Of a stretch of DNA of 42,960 nt, positions 21,972-30,660 are shown piece by piece. The stretch spans positions 1 to 42,960 of the forward strand of contig CAJOHO010000009.1 in the NCBI GenBank assembly GCA_905234555.1, written 5' to 3'. The position numbers and the translations under genes are program-made. Position 1 is the first letter of the stretch; every line of letters starts with the position of its first letter. The DNA comes from an uncultured Bacteroidaceae bacterium. Lineage in GTDB: Bacteria; Bacteroidota; Bacteroidia; Bacteroidales; Bacteroidaceae. Below the pieces are notes generated by a model. That model made no database searches. It had not been told where the DNA came from and saw only the letters and a list, made by a program, of their open reading frames with translations.

Positions 21972-23648
21972 ATGAAGAAAATATTGATCCTCTCCCTGCT
22001 GCTGCTCAGCACAGTAGTAGCACACGCTCAGAAACATTACTCCAAGGACATCGACGAACTGCGCCAGCCAAAACTCATCGTCGGGCTGGTGGTTGACCAG
22101 ATGCGCTGGGACTATCTCACACGCTATGCCGACCGCTACGTGGATGGCGGTTTCCGACGCCTTATGCGCGAAGGCTACAACTGCAACCGCACCTTCATCA
22201 ACTACATCCCTGCCATTACCGCAGTGGGTCACACCTCTGTCTATACGGGCAGCGTACCGTCCATCAGCGGCATCGTTGGAAACAATTTCTATATAGGAAA
22301 GGAATATACCTACTGCACGAAGGACACCACCGTGCTGGGTATTGGCACATATAACAAGGACGGACAGCCTGACGCCAATGTGAGCGCCGGCAAGCACTCA
22401 CCCCGAAACCTCCTCGTCACCACAATGACTGACCAACTGCGACTTGCCACCAACTTCCGCTCTAAAACCATCGGCGTAGCACTCAAAAACCGTGCATCCA
22501 TCCTGCCCGCAGGCCATGCAGCCAATGCCGCTTACTGGATGGACGAAAATTCCACCAACTTCATCACCAGCACCTATTACATGAAGGAAACACCACGCTG
22601 GGTGAAGGACTTCAATGCCCGCAAACAAGGAGAAAAATATGTGAAGGAACATCTCGCCATTGGCAATAAACGCATCAAGGACGGTCCCTGGAAGCTTCTC
22701 TACGAAGAGAAGAGCTACGAACAAAGTGCCAAAAAGGATCAGGCATGGGAAGGAGCCATTGGCGAAAGCCTCAAACTCTCCCCCTGGGGCGCCACCATCA
22801 CGTTCGATATGGCTCGTGCCGCTATCGAGGGCGAGAACTTAGGTCGCAACAAAGAGGAAGTGCCTGATTTTCTGACCATCAGCATCTCCTCCACCGATAT
22901 GATTGGTCATCGCGTTTCGCCCAATTCCATCTGGATGGAAGACACCTACTTGCGACTCGACAAAGACCTTGCAGACTTCCTCACTTACCTCGATCAGCGA
23001 GTGGGTGCAGGCAACTACCTCTTCTTCCTGACAGCCGACCACGGAGGCAGCCACAATCCTAAATTCCGTCAGGATCACCACATCCCAGGCGACACGTGGA
23101 AGGGCGCCATCATCGAGGATGAGCTGAACCAGGCATTACGTCGCCAGTTCCCGTCACTTTCGACGAAACCCATTAAGTCTATACTCAACATGCAGGTGTA
23201 TCTCTCCGACGAAGTGCGAAGCAGCCGTCAAGCAGATGCCGTCATCACGGCGACAGTCAACTGGCTGCGCCAACGAGAGGAAGTGGCGTATGCCTTCCCT
23301 GCCAACGCTGTTCCCGACTATGTGCCCGAACCCATTCATACCAAGGCCATTAACGGCTACAATCCTCATCGCTCAGGCGACATCCAGATTATCTTCCGTT
23401 CCGACCTCACGGAAGACTACGCCAGTCTCGACAAACTGCGTGAGGCAGCATATATTTATAAAGGTACTACCCACGGCCTCTGGAATCCTGACGACACCCA
23501 CATTCCCCTGATCTTCTTTGGCTGGAACGTGCCTCACGGATGGGACAACCGCACCCACGCCATTACTGACATCGCCACCACCGTCTGCGCCCTCCTCAAT
23601 ATCCAGCAGCCCAGCGGCTGTGTGGGCACTCCCATCGACTTCAAATAA
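21972..23648 (+). CDS. pafA: PafA-type alkaline phosphatase
   Basis: A 558-residue periplasmic or secreted phosphatase of the nucleotide pyrophosphatase/PafA branch. A signal peptide (MKKILILSLLLLSTVVAHAQ) is followed by LIVGLVVDQMRWDYL with metal ligand Asp42, then the nucleophile motif PAITAVGHTSVYTG (Thr83). Other metal ligands are in SSTDMIGHR (Asp, His), FLTADHGG (Asp-His) and a late GTTHGLWNPDDTHIPLIFFG (His). The family hydrolyses phosphate monoesters with two zinc ions and, unlike PhoA, is not inhibited by phosphate; it is widespread in Bacteroidetes. All ligands look intact. The gene is divergent from the SGNH unit; a weak TAACTTCGC box lies at 21946-21954. The SGNH/Prevotella context does not tell its substrate. 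Confidence 0.9.
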   Translation: MKKILILSLLLLSTVVAHAQKHYSKDIDELRQPKLIVGLVVDQMRWDYLTRYADRYVDGGFRRLMREGYNCNRTFINYIPAITAVGHTSVYTGSVPSISGIVGNNFYIGKEYTYCTKDTTVLGIGTYNKDGQPDANVSAGKHSPRNLLVTTMTDQLRLATNFRSKTIGVALKNRASILPAGHAANAAYWMDENSTNFITSTYYMKETPRWVKDFNARKQGEKYVKEHLAIGNKRIKDGPWKLLYEEKSYEQSAKKDQAWEGAIGESLKLSPWGATITFDMARAAIEGENLGRNKEEVPDFLTISISSTDMIGHRVSPNSIWMEDTYLRLDKDLADFLTYLDQRVGAGNYLFFLTADHGGSHNPKFRQDHHIPGDTWKGAIIEDELNQALRRQFPSLSTKPIKSILNMQVYLSDEVRSSRQADAVITATVNWLRQREEVAYAFPANAVPDYVPEPIHTKAINGYNPHRSGDIQIIFRSDLTEDYASLDKLREAAYIYKGTTHGLWNPDDTHIPLIFFGWNVPHGWDNRTHAITDIATTVCALLNIQQPSGCVGTPIDFK

Positions 23649-23720
23649 TCCGATTTGTTCCTGCAAATCCGCTGACGAGATACAATTTTCAGATAAATTT
23701 GAAAAAAAGTGGAAAAAAGT

Positions 23721-23752
23721 TTTGTCAGTCCAAGAAAAAGCAGTACCTTTGC
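23721..23752 (+). promoter_or_regulatory. tRNA-Glu promoter
   Basis: TTTG (23721-23724), 19 bases (TCAGTCCAAGAAAAAGCAG), TACCTTTGC (23744-23752). Confidence 0.85.
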
Positions 23753-23825
23753 AGCCGCAAATGCAAAGAAGGCTATCGCAAAATGCTGAAAAAAGCGTTT
23801 GCTCGGCGTTAAAACGCCACAGGCT

Positions 23826-23900
23826 GGCCCGTTCGTCTATCGGCTAGGACGAGAGATTTTCATTCTCTAAAGAGGAGTTCGACTCTCCTACGGGCTACCA
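23826..23900 (+). tRNA. tRNA-Glu(TTC), CCA encoded
   Basis: Acceptor GGCCCGT/ACGGGCT, D-arm GTC...GAC, anticodon stem AGAGA/TCTCT with loop TTTTCAT (TTC), T-arm GGAGTTCGACTCTCC, discriminator A at 23897 and CCA at 23898-23900. Confidence 0.93.
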
Positions 23901-23905
23901 ACTTC

Positions 23906-23959
23906 AAGGAAGATGGGTGCGAGGTCTCAAAGCCATACCACATCGTACTTCCTTTTTTT
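23906..23959 (+). terminator. hairpin with T-run between tRNA-Glu and rpsT
   Basis: AAGGAAG (23906-23912) pairs with CTTCCTT (23948-23954), loop 35 bases, followed by TTTTTA. It may end the tRNA transcript or, in read-through RNA, form part of the rpsT leader. Confidence 0.5.
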
Positions 23960-23987
23960 ATGTCTCATTAAAAAAACAAAGAAAAAA

Positions 23988-24242
23988 ATGGCAAATCACA
24001 AATCCGCACTGAAGCGCATCCGTCAGAACGAAAAGCGCCGTCTGCACAACCGCTACTACGCAAAGACCATGCGTACAGCACTCCGTAAGTTCCGCGCCAC
24101 AACTGACAAGGCAGAAGCACAGGCACAGTTCCCAACCCTCCAGAAGATGCTTGACAAGCTCGCTAAGCGTAACATCATCCACTGGAAGAAAGCTGCAAAC
24201 CTCAAGTCTGGTGCCGCTCAGTACATCAACAAGTTGGCTTAA
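23988..24242 (+). CDS. rpsT: 30S ribosomal protein S20
   Basis: An 84-residue, very basic, all-helical protein of normal S20 length: [21 protein letters not shown], then [10 protein letters not shown] and the end [24 protein letters not shown]-type ([20 protein letters not shown]). ATG at 23988 is the standard S20 start (MANHKSA); an in-frame ATG further upstream overlaps the leader hairpin. S20 binds 16S rRNA early in 30S assembly. No separate consensus promoter is seen between the tRNA and this gene, so it is probably read from the tRNA-Glu promoter, with the hairpin before it as a control point. Confidence 0.97.
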   Translation: MANHKSALKRIRQNEKRRLHNRYYAKTMRTALRKFRATTDKAEAQAQFPTLQKMLDKLAKRNIIHWKKAANLKSGAAQYINKLA

Positions 24243-24270
24243 TTATGCCTTTAAGCAAAGTGTCATAGCT

Positions 24271-24312
24271 AAAGAAACCGTATTGCTCGAAAGCGATACG
24301 GTTTTCTTTTTA
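24271..24312 (+). terminator. rpsT terminator
   Basis: AAAGAAACCGTAT (24271-24283) pairs with ATACGGTTTTCTTT (24296-24309), followed by TT. Stem about 11 bp. Confidence 0.85.
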
Positions 24313-24607
24313 TAGCATGAGGAGTTACAATTTCCATAAAAACCAGAAACACTTATCCATTTTACTGGAATCACTTAGCATTTTTATTTCTTTTAGTATT
24401 TCCAGAATCGTTCGTGCAGCACGAATTGACGCTCATGCACGCACGAAACTCTTTTTAACTGCAACTCGTCATTCGGAGATAGCAAAATGAGGAAAATGGG
24501 GAAAATTGCCCCACTTTGCTCCACATTGATTATTTTGTTGATTTTTAAACAATTCTGAACGTTATTAACAGACTGTTGATAACTTTTTTAAGAAAATTTG
24601 AAAAAAA
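24313..24607. repeat. spacer before mraZ with two dispersed repeats
   Basis: No gene is seen. 24343-24410 matches the minus strand of 8542-8614 (for example CCRGAAACACTTA, TTTTA.YGGAATCACTTA and GTATTTYCRGAATCG), so it is a second, weaker copy of the 22-bp-periodic element. Directly after it, TTCGTGCAGCACGAA (24411-24425) and TGCACGCACGAA (24436-24447) belong to the TTCGTGCACGC motif family found at 42560-42690. The rest is AT-rich. Confidence 0.6.
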
Positions 24608-24652
24608 GTGGGGAATTGTGGAGGTAATATGAAGTTTTTTTTCTATTTTTGC
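24608..24652 (+). promoter_or_regulatory. mraZ promoter with MraZ-box-like repeats
   Basis: TATTTTTGC (24644-24652) is a perfect -7 box. No TTTG is found at the right distance; instead GTGGGG (24608-24613) and GTGGAG (24618-24623) lie there, 10 bases apart. MraZ of E. coli and other bacteria represses its own promoter by binding TGGGN repeats spaced 10 bases. The second repeat covers the -33 position, so bound MraZ would block RNA polymerase. Confidence 0.55.
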
Positions 24653-24671
24653 AAAAAATTTTCAAAAACGT

Positions 24672-25124
24672 ATGAGATTTATCGGTGACTATCCAGCAAA
24701 AGCTGACGCAAAAGGACGGGTTTTCTTGCCTGCTGCGTTTCGGAAAGTGATGGAGACGGAAGGCGAGCAACGCTTAATCGTCCGCCCCGACCTTTTCCAG
24801 CCCTGTCTGGTGCTGTATCCCGAAAGTCTGTGGAACGAGATGCTGGACACCATGCGTTCTCGCTTGAGCCGCTGGAACGGTCAACACCAGAATATCTGGC
24901 GCCGGTTCGTGTCTGATGCCGAAGTGGTGGAGCTGGACAGCAACGGTCGTCTGCTGCTGACCAAACGCAAGTTGCAGTATGCGGGTATCGACCAGGATGT
25001 CAGATTCTTGGCTGTGGATGATCACATTGAGATCTGGGACAAGACCAAGATTGAGTCAATGCTCTCTGCCGAGAACAACCTAGGCGAGGATTTGCAGGAG
25101 GTGATGGACCGTATGGCTGAATGA
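24672..25124 (+). CDS. mraZ: cell division/cell wall cluster repressor MraZ
   Basis: A 150-residue protein with two AbrB-like MraZ domains. The first has FIGDYPAKADAKGRVFLPAAFRK with the DAKGR signature; the second has AEVVELDSNGRLLLTKRKLQYAGI with the D.NGR signature. MraZ forms rings of 8-12 subunits that bind DNA direct repeats at its own promoter and represses the dcw cluster. Its place as first gene of the cluster and the box-like repeats just upstream agree with this. Length is normal for Bacteroidetes. The stop is 59 bases before the rsmH start. Confidence 0.96.
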   Translation: MRFIGDYPAKADAKGRVFLPAAFRKVMETEGEQRLIVRPDLFQPCLVLYPESLWNEMLDTMRSRLSRWNGQHQNIWRRFVSDAEVVELDSNGRLLLTKRKLQYAGIDQDVRFLAVDDHIEIWDKTKIESMLSAENNLGEDLQEVMDRMAE

Positions 25125-25183
25125 GTGGTTTCTTTCGTTTGTGAGTAATTTTGTTCTTTTGTCATTTTGTAGAAGGGTTCGCC

Positions 25184-26152
25184 ATGGAGACGCCGACTTA
25201 CCATGTGCCTGTGTTGCTCCAAGAGAGCATTGAAGGGCTGAAAGTCAACAAGGACGGTATCTTTGTTGACGTTACTTTTGGCGGCGGCGGTCACAGTCGT
25301 GAAATCCTGAGACAGATGACAGAGGCAGCTCCAGCAAATCTCTCTGATAGAGAGAAAGGCGTGGGGCATCTTTACTCTTTCGACCAGGACCTGGACGCCA
25401 TCGCGAACACAGAAGGTTTCGACACCGATCATTTCACTTTCGTCCGTAGCAACTTCCGCTACCTGAAGAACTTCCTGCGCTACTACGGCGTGGAAAAGGT
25501 GGACGGCATTCTTGCCGACTTAGGAGTTTCGTCGCATCATTTCGATGACAGCGAACGGGGCTTCTCTTTCCGTTTTGAAGGACCGCTCGACATGCGAATG
25601 AACCAGAAAGGGGGAATGACAGCTGCCGACGTGGTGAACAGCTACGACGAAAAGCAACTGGCTGACATTTTCTACCTGTACGGAGAGCTGAAACAGAGTC
25701 GCCAACTGGCTGCCCGCATCGTGAAAGCCAGACAGAAGAAACGTATTGAGACGACTGGAGATTTTCTGGAGATTCTTTCTCCATCCTCATCTGACAGAGG
25801 GGTGGACTCAAAGGAGAAGAAAGATTTGGCGAAAGTGTTTCAGGCGTTGCGCATCGAGGTGAATCAGGAAATGGCTGCGCTGAGAGAGATGCTGACTCAG
25901 GCAACAGAGCTGCTGAAGGAAGGCGGACGCCTCGTCGTCATCACCTACCACTCTCTGGAGGACCGCATGGTGAAGAACCTGATCCGTTCGGGCAACTGCG
26001 AGGGACACGAAGAGAAAGATTTCTTTGGTCGCGTCAGCAGTCCACTCCGAGCTGTCAACAACAAAGTCATTGTACCAACAGCAAAAGAGCAGGAACGGAA
26101 TCCACGCAGCAGGAGTGCGAAACTGAGAATTGCTGAAAAAGTGGGGCTTTAA
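25184..26152 (+). CDS. rsmH: 16S rRNA (cytosine(1402)-N(4))-methyltransferase
   Basis: A 322-residue SAM-dependent methyltransferase (old name MraW) that modifies C1402 in the 16S P-site region. Start ATG 25184 (METPTYHVPVLLQE) matches the family start YHxPVLL. Motifs: FVDVTFGGGGHSREIL (SAM loop), GILADLGVSSHHFD (catalytic D.G.SS), RGFSFRFEGPLDMRM (RGFSF..DGPLDMRM), and VVITYHSLEDRMVK. The C-terminus ends NPRSRSAKLRIAEK (NPRSRSAKLR). All complete. It is the standard second gene of dcw clusters. Confidence 0.97.
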   Translation: METPTYHVPVLLQESIEGLKVNKDGIFVDVTFGGGGHSREILRQMTEAAPANLSDREKGVGHLYSFDQDLDAIANTEGFDTDHFTFVRSNFRYLKNFLRYYGVEKVDGILADLGVSSHHFDDSERGFSFRFEGPLDMRMNQKGGMTAADVVNSYDEKQLADIFYLYGELKQSRQLAARIVKARQKKRIETTGDFLEILSPSSSDRGVDSKEKKDLAKVFQALRIEVNQEMAALREMLTQATELLKEGGRLVVITYHSLEDRMVKNLIRSGNCEGHEEKDFFGRVSSPLRAVNNKVIVPTAKEQERNPRSRSAKLRIAEKVGL

Positions 26153-26200
26153 ATTATAAATTGTAAATTGTAATTATTAGATAGAGGGAAAAACAACGAT
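26153..26200. repeat. AATTGTAAATTGTAATT repeat spacer (rsmH-ftsL)
   Basis: AAATTATAAATTGTAAATTGTAATTA-type tandem 9- to 10-base repeat lies between rsmH and ftsL (26151-26178). Confidence 0.5.
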
Positions 26201-26683
26201 ATGGGTAAAAAGAAACGGAAAGATGAAGAAGACCTGGAAGTGATGGACGAAGCCATTGCAGAAGGGGAAGAAGAGAAAGTGTCGGAGGCAAAGGGTGCCC
26301 GCGACGCTATCGAACGCTTTGCAAACGACGAGGATGAAGATGAAGACGACGTCGGTCACATCTCCATCCGCACCATTATTGGTGGTGACATCCTGCAAAG
26401 TCCGTTCTTCCTTCGTCAGGTGATGTTCATCTTCTTTGTCATGGTGCTGATGCTCATCTACACGGGTAACCGCTACGCCGGTCAGCAGGACATCATCGTT
26501 ATCGACAGCCTGCAGACACAACTCCAAGAGATGCAATACAGCGTCCTCACCCAGTCGAGCGACCTCATGAACCTAACCCGCCAATCGAAAGTGGAGGAAA
26601 GGCTCCGGCAAATCGGTGACACCAGTCTGCTGAACGAACAAATGCAAACGCCACCGTATGAAATCAGAATAAAAAAAGAGTAA
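26201..26683 (+). CDS. ftsL: FtsL-like division protein with long acidic N-terminus
   Basis: A 160-residue bitopic membrane protein. Residues 1-65 are cytoplasmic and extremely charged (a KKKRK start, then Glu/Asp blocks such as DEDEDEDD). One membrane helix follows (VMFIFFVMVLMLIYTG, ~75-90), then a periplasmic coiled-coil stretch IIVIDSLQTQLQEMQYSVLTQSSDLMNL and VEERLRQIGDTSLLNEQ. Position between rsmH and the division PBP, the single helix and the coiled coil fit the FtsL-like protein of Bacteroidetes (part of the FtsQLB scaffold). E. coli FtsL is 121 residues with a short cytoplasmic tail, so the acidic extension is the main difference. Call rests on context more than sequence likeness. 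Confidence 0.85.
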   Translation: MGKKKRKDEEDLEVMDEAIAEGEEEKVSEAKGARDAIERFANDEDEDEDDVGHISIRTIIGGDILQSPFFLRQVMFIFFVMVLMLIYTGNRYAGQQDIIVIDSLQTQLQEMQYSVLTQSSDLMNLTRQSKVEERLRQIGDTSLLNEQMQTPPYEIRIKKE

Positions 26684-26685
26684 GT

Positions 26686-26728
26686 TTAATGCATAATTCA
26701 TAATGCATAATGCATAATTCATAATAGG
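26686..26728. repeat. CATAATTCATAATG tandem repeat (ftsL-ftsI)
   Basis: AATGCATAATTCATAATG-type units repeated about three times fill the gap up to the ftsI start region. Confidence 0.6.
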
Positions 26729-26732
26729 AAAG

Positions 26733-29162
26733 ATGAAGTTTGACAAGAAATATATATCAGGGAAATTCCCGTTTATCGTGGTGCTGGCGATTGTAGCATG
26801 CGTTTTCATCCTTTACCACATGGTGAAGACGATGACAACTGACCGTGACTACTGGTTGGATCTGCGTGAATCGCTCTACAAGACAGAACGTGAAGAATGT
26901 CTGCCTGCCCAGCGTGGAAATATCCTCTCCACGAACGGTGAGCTGATGGCCAGTACGCTGCCCAATTATAAGGTAAACTTCGACTTCCTGGCTGGAGTAC
27001 CTAAAGACGCTAAAGACCCTAAGCTGCATGCTGCACACGATACAGCTTTCCACAAGCGGAAGGAGACCTTGAAGCAATATCTGCCACCCATCGCTGGCGG
27101 ACTGGCACGTATCTGTCCGGCTCCCGATGCAGACAACAAGCCTACGCGCGATTCCTTATATTATTATGAGTACCTGAAATACGGTTGGGAGAATGCCGAG
27201 CAATGGGACAAAGCCAAGAGTGCCGTGATTCAGACGGGCGACTCTTCGCATCTGGAAGCCTATAACCAATGGAAATCGCAACGGAGAAAAGAGCTGAAGA
27301 AGCGTCTGGCTGAGATGAAGAAAGATTCGTCGAGTGTAAAAATCGCCTCTGCACGCAGTTTCGACTTGCTGAACGGCTATGTGCTCAACTACATCCAGTT
27401 CTCACAACTGGAAGAACTGCCTCTCCTCTGTCACAGGAATCCTAATGTCAGCGGTCTGGCACCCGAACCCCGCAACAACCGTAAGCGTCCCTTTGGCAGA
27501 CTGGCTAGCAAGGTGCTGGGTGGCGTGTATGGTGTGAGCAACGTGGCGGAAGACACCACTGGCGGTAAGAAAGCGAATGCTGCGAAACCTCAACAACCTG
27601 CCAACAAAGACTCCGTCGTTGCCATCTACGGACTGGAACTGGCGTACGACTCGCTGCTGCGCGGAAAGAACGGCATGGAGCTTCAACGTCGTGTCCGTTC
27701 GCGTACTGTCTCGCAAGTGAAACAGGAACCGGAAGACGGTTACGACATCGTCTCCACCATCGACGTTTCGCTGCAAGATATCTGTGAAGGCATCCTGAGG
27801 AAACAGTTGCAGGACAAAAACGCCCAGTTCGGACTTGCCATCCTGATGGAAGTTTCGACAGGTGACGTGAAGGCGTTGGTGAACCTGACGCGTGACTCCA
27901 TCGACCACACCCAATACAGAGAAGAATTGGACTACACGATGGGAGCCGCTATGGAACCAGGTTCGACGTTTAAGACCGCTTCCATCATGGTGGCGCTGGA
28001 CGACGGTGAAATCTCCGTGAACGATATGGTGGACGTGGGTGTCGGTTCTGTCACCTGGTATGGTCGCCGCATGTCGGACTCTGGCAGTGGTGCTCCAGGT
28101 ATGCTCGACGTGACGCATGTCATGATGCGTTCGTCGAACGTAGGTGTCAGCAAACTGATTGACAGTCACTACCATAAGCAGCCTGAGAAGTTCGTGGAAG
28201 GACTGAAGCGAGTGGGTATCGGCACTCCGTTGGACATTAATATGCGTGGCTATCGCAAACCTGTCATCTTAGGTCCCAAGGAGAACGCACGCTGGGCCGA
28301 CACCTCCATCCCCTGGATGTCCATCGGTTACGGTGTGATGGTAGCACCCATCCAGACTGCCACATTCTACAACGCCATCGCCAACAACGGAAAGATGGTG
28401 CGTCCACGCTTCGCTCGTGCTACAGCCAGAGACGGAAAAATCGTTGAGGAATTCCCTGTGGAAGTCATCAAGGAACAGATCTGCAAGCCCGAAGTGCTGA
28501 AAGAGATCCAAGGTATCCTGAAGAAAGTGGTGAACGGCGACGGTACGCTAGGTTCTTCATGCACAGGAAAGAACGCCCGCAACAAATACTACAGCGTATC
28601 GGGCAAGACAGGAACGGCACAGGTGGTGGTTGGCGGACACTATGAACGCAGTCTGCACTACACCACGTTCTGCGGCTACTTCCCCTCTGACGCTCCCCAA
28701 TACACCTGTCTCGTCTCCATCCAAGGACACGGACTATATGGTGGCAGCGCCTGTGCACCTGTTGTGGCACAGATAGCCGAACGCATCTATTCGAAAGTCA
28801 TCACGAGAGACGTGGAAGACATCAAGGACTCACTGGCTGTGATGACGCCGACGGTGATGAACGGCAACACCCACGCCACACAGCAGGTGTTGGGCTGGAT
28901 GAAGATTCCTTATTCGGGCGGCAGTAGCACGTATGCCAGCGCAACTGCGAGCGGACAGAACATACAGTTCCACAACATTGCTGACGAAAGCGGCAAGATG
29001 CCTGACCTGAAAGATATGGGTGCTCGCGATGCCATCTTCGCCATTGAGAGCCGAGGCATGAAAGCCCGTGTGAAAGGCTACGGCAAGGTGAAGAGCCAGA
29101 GTCTGGCAGCCGGCAGCAAGGTGACCAAAGGAAAAGTCGTGGAAGTGGAATTGTCTATGTAA
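26733..29162 (+). CDS. ftsI: division transpeptidase (class B PBP, FtsI/PBP3) with PASTA domain
   Basis: An 809-residue class B penicillin-binding protein that crosslinks septal peptidoglycan. One N-terminal membrane helix (FPFIVVLAIVACVFILYHMV) is followed by the class-B start REECLPAQRGNILSTNGELMAST. A long region (~90-320) with Lys/Gln-rich helices precedes the transpeptidase domain. Catalytic motifs: Ser411-Thr-Phe-Lys414 (EPGSTFK), Ser467-Ser-Asn469 and Lys625-Thr-Gly (SGKTGTAQ). A PASTA domain closes the protein (~750-809; MPDLKDMGARDAIFAIESRG). E. coli FtsI is 588 residues, so this protein is long, as is usual in Bacteroidetes. It lies between ftsL and murE and partners with FtsW of this cluster. 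Confidence 0.95.
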   Translation: MKFDKKYISGKFPFIVVLAIVACVFILYHMVKTMTTDRDYWLDLRESLYKTEREECLPAQRGNILSTNGELMASTLPNYKVNFDFLAGVPKDAKDPKLHAAHDTAFHKRKETLKQYLPPIAGGLARICPAPDADNKPTRDSLYYYEYLKYGWENAEQWDKAKSAVIQTGDSSHLEAYNQWKSQRRKELKKRLAEMKKDSSSVKIASARSFDLLNGYVLNYIQFSQLEELPLLCHRNPNVSGLAPEPRNNRKRPFGRLASKVLGGVYGVSNVAEDTTGGKKANAAKPQQPANKDSVVAIYGLELAYDSLLRGKNGMELQRRVRSRTVSQVKQEPEDGYDIVSTIDVSLQDICEGILRKQLQDKNAQFGLAILMEVSTGDVKALVNLTRDSIDHTQYREELDYTMGAAMEPGSTFKTASIMVALDDGEISVNDMVDVGVGSVTWYGRRMSDSGSGAPGMLDVTHVMMRSSNVGVSKLIDSHYHKQPEKFVEGLKRVGIGTPLDINMRGYRKPVILGPKENARWADTSIPWMSIGYGVMVAPIQTATFYNAIANNGKMVRPRFARATARDGKIVEEFPVEVIKEQICKPEVLKEIQGILKKVVNGDGTLGSSCTGKNARNKYYSVSGKTGTAQVVVGGHYERSLHYTTFCGYFPSDAPQYTCLVSIQGHGLYGGSACAPVVAQIAERIYSKVITRDVEDIKDSLAVMTPTVMNGNTHATQQVLGWMKIPYSGGSSTYASATASGQNIQFHNIADESGKMPDLKDMGARDAIFAIESRGMKARVKGYGKVKSQSLAAGSKVTKGKVVEVELSM

Positions 29163-29197
29163 GAGCATGTTCTAAAGATTAAACAAGAAACAACAAT

Positions 29198-30643
29198 ATG
29201 AAATTATCAGCATTGTTAGAACGCCTCTCTATCATTGAGACGAAGGGAGAGGTAGAAAAGGAAATCACAGGAGTGAACAGCGATTCGCGCCAGGTTGCCC
29301 CTGGCCATCTGTTCATTGCTGTCAAGGGTACACAGGTTGACGGCCATCGGTTCATTGGAAAAGCGATTGAACAGGGTGCGGTAGCTGTGGTGTGTGAAGA
29401 GATTCCAGCTGAACAGCCTGCAGGCGTGACGTTCGTAAAGGTGGAAAACTCCGAGCAGGTGGTAGGCGAAATCGCCACCGCTTTCTACGGACACCCCACC
29501 GAAAAGATGAAGCTCGTGGGTGTGACGGGAACCAACGGCAAAACCACCATTGCCACCACGCTCTACAACCTGTTTCGCCGCTTAGGCTACAAAGTAGGAC
29601 TGCTCTCTACGGTATGCAACTATATTGACGACCAGGCTGTTCCCACCGAACACACCACACCCGATCCCATCACTCTCAACAAGCTCTTAGCACAGATGGT
29701 AGAGGCTGGTTGCTCGTATGTATTCATGGAAGTGAGTTCGCACAGCGTGGTTCAGAACCGCATCGGAGGTCTGCACTTCGTGGGAGGTCTCTTTACGAAC
29801 CTCACCCGCGACCATCTGGACTACCACAAGACCTTTGAGAACTACCTGAAAGCCAAGCAGCAGTTCTTCGACCGCCTGCCCAAGGATGCCTTCGCCATTA
29901 CCAACGTGGATGACAAGCACGGAATGGTGATGGTGCAGAACACAAAAGCAACGGTGAAGACCTACTCCGTCCAGCAGGTGGCTGACTTCAAAGCCAAGAT
30001 CATTGAGTGTCACTTCGAAGGCATGTACTTGGAAATCAACGGCAAGGAAGTCGGTGTACACTTCATCGGAAAGTTCAACGTCTCGAATCTTCTGGCTGTG
30101 TATGGTGCTGCCGTCATGCTGGGAGAAGATCCGATGAATGTGCTCGTAGCGCTGAGCGAGATGAAACCCGTCAGCGGACGTCTGGAGGCACTACGTTCAC
30201 CCAGCGGTTATACCGCCGTTGTGGATTACGCTCATACTCCGGATGCGTTGGAGAATGTGCTGAACGCCATTCATGGTGTGCTGGAAGGAAAAGGACAGGT
30301 CATCACGGTCTGTGGTGCCGGCGGCAATCGCGACAAAGGTAAGCGTCCGCTGATGGCACAGGAAGCCGTTCGCCAGAGCGACCGTGTGATTATCACCAGC
30401 GACAATCCCCGTTTCGAAGAACCGCAAGCAATCATTGACGATATGCTGGCTGGACTCGACGCCGAACAGATGAAGAAGGTGCTGACCATCGTGGATCGTC
30501 GCGAAGCCATCCGTGCAGCCTGTATGTTGGCCCAGAAAGGCGATGTCATCCTCATTGCCGGCAAGGGACACGAAGACTATCAGGACGTGCAGGGTGTGAA
30601 GCACCATTTTGATGACAAGGAAGAAGTCCGCAAATGTTTCTAA
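29198..30643 (+). CDS. murE: UDP-MurNAc-tripeptide synthetase MurE (meso-DAP type)
   Basis: A 481-residue Mur ligase that adds the third residue to UDP-MurNAc-L-Ala-D-Glu using ATP. N-terminal uridine-binding part: [23 protein letters not shown]. The P-loop is [10 protein letters not shown] (~residues 108-117). STVCNYID and HTTPDPI are substrate loops; [13 protein letters not shown] holds the MurE signature; Lys carbamylation segment is near [16 protein letters not shown]. The C-terminal Asp402-Asn-Pro-Arg405 (SDNPRFEE) is the DNPR box that selects meso-diaminopimelate, so peptidoglycan here should be meso-DAP type. Follows ftsI after 35 bases. Confidence 0.97.
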   Translation: MKLSALLERLSIIETKGEVEKEITGVNSDSRQVAPGHLFIAVKGTQVDGHRFIGKAIEQGAVAVVCEEIPAEQPAGVTFVKVENSEQVVGEIATAFYGHPTEKMKLVGVTGTNGKTTIATTLYNLFRRLGYKVGLLSTVCNYIDDQAVPTEHTTPDPITLNKLLAQMVEAGCSYVFMEVSSHSVVQNRIGGLHFVGGLFTNLTRDHLDYHKTFENYLKAKQQFFDRLPKDAFAITNVDDKHGMVMVQNTKATVKTYSVQQVADFKAKIIECHFEGMYLEINGKEVGVHFIGKFNVSNLLAVYGAAVMLGEDPMNVLVALSEMKPVSGRLEALRSPSGYTAVVDYAHTPDALENVLNAIHGVLEGKGQVITVCGAGGNRDKGKRPLMAQEAVRQSDRVIITSDNPRFEEPQAIIDDMLAGLDAEQMKKVLTIVDRREAIRAACMLAQKGDVILIAGKGHEDYQDVQGVKHHFDDKEEVRKCF

Positions 30644-30660
30644 AAAGTAAATAAAAGACC

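Noticed and set aside
27402-28175. 257-codon minus-strand frame inside ftsI
   Set aside because: Antisense to the transpeptidase domain; His- and Val-rich product without domains.
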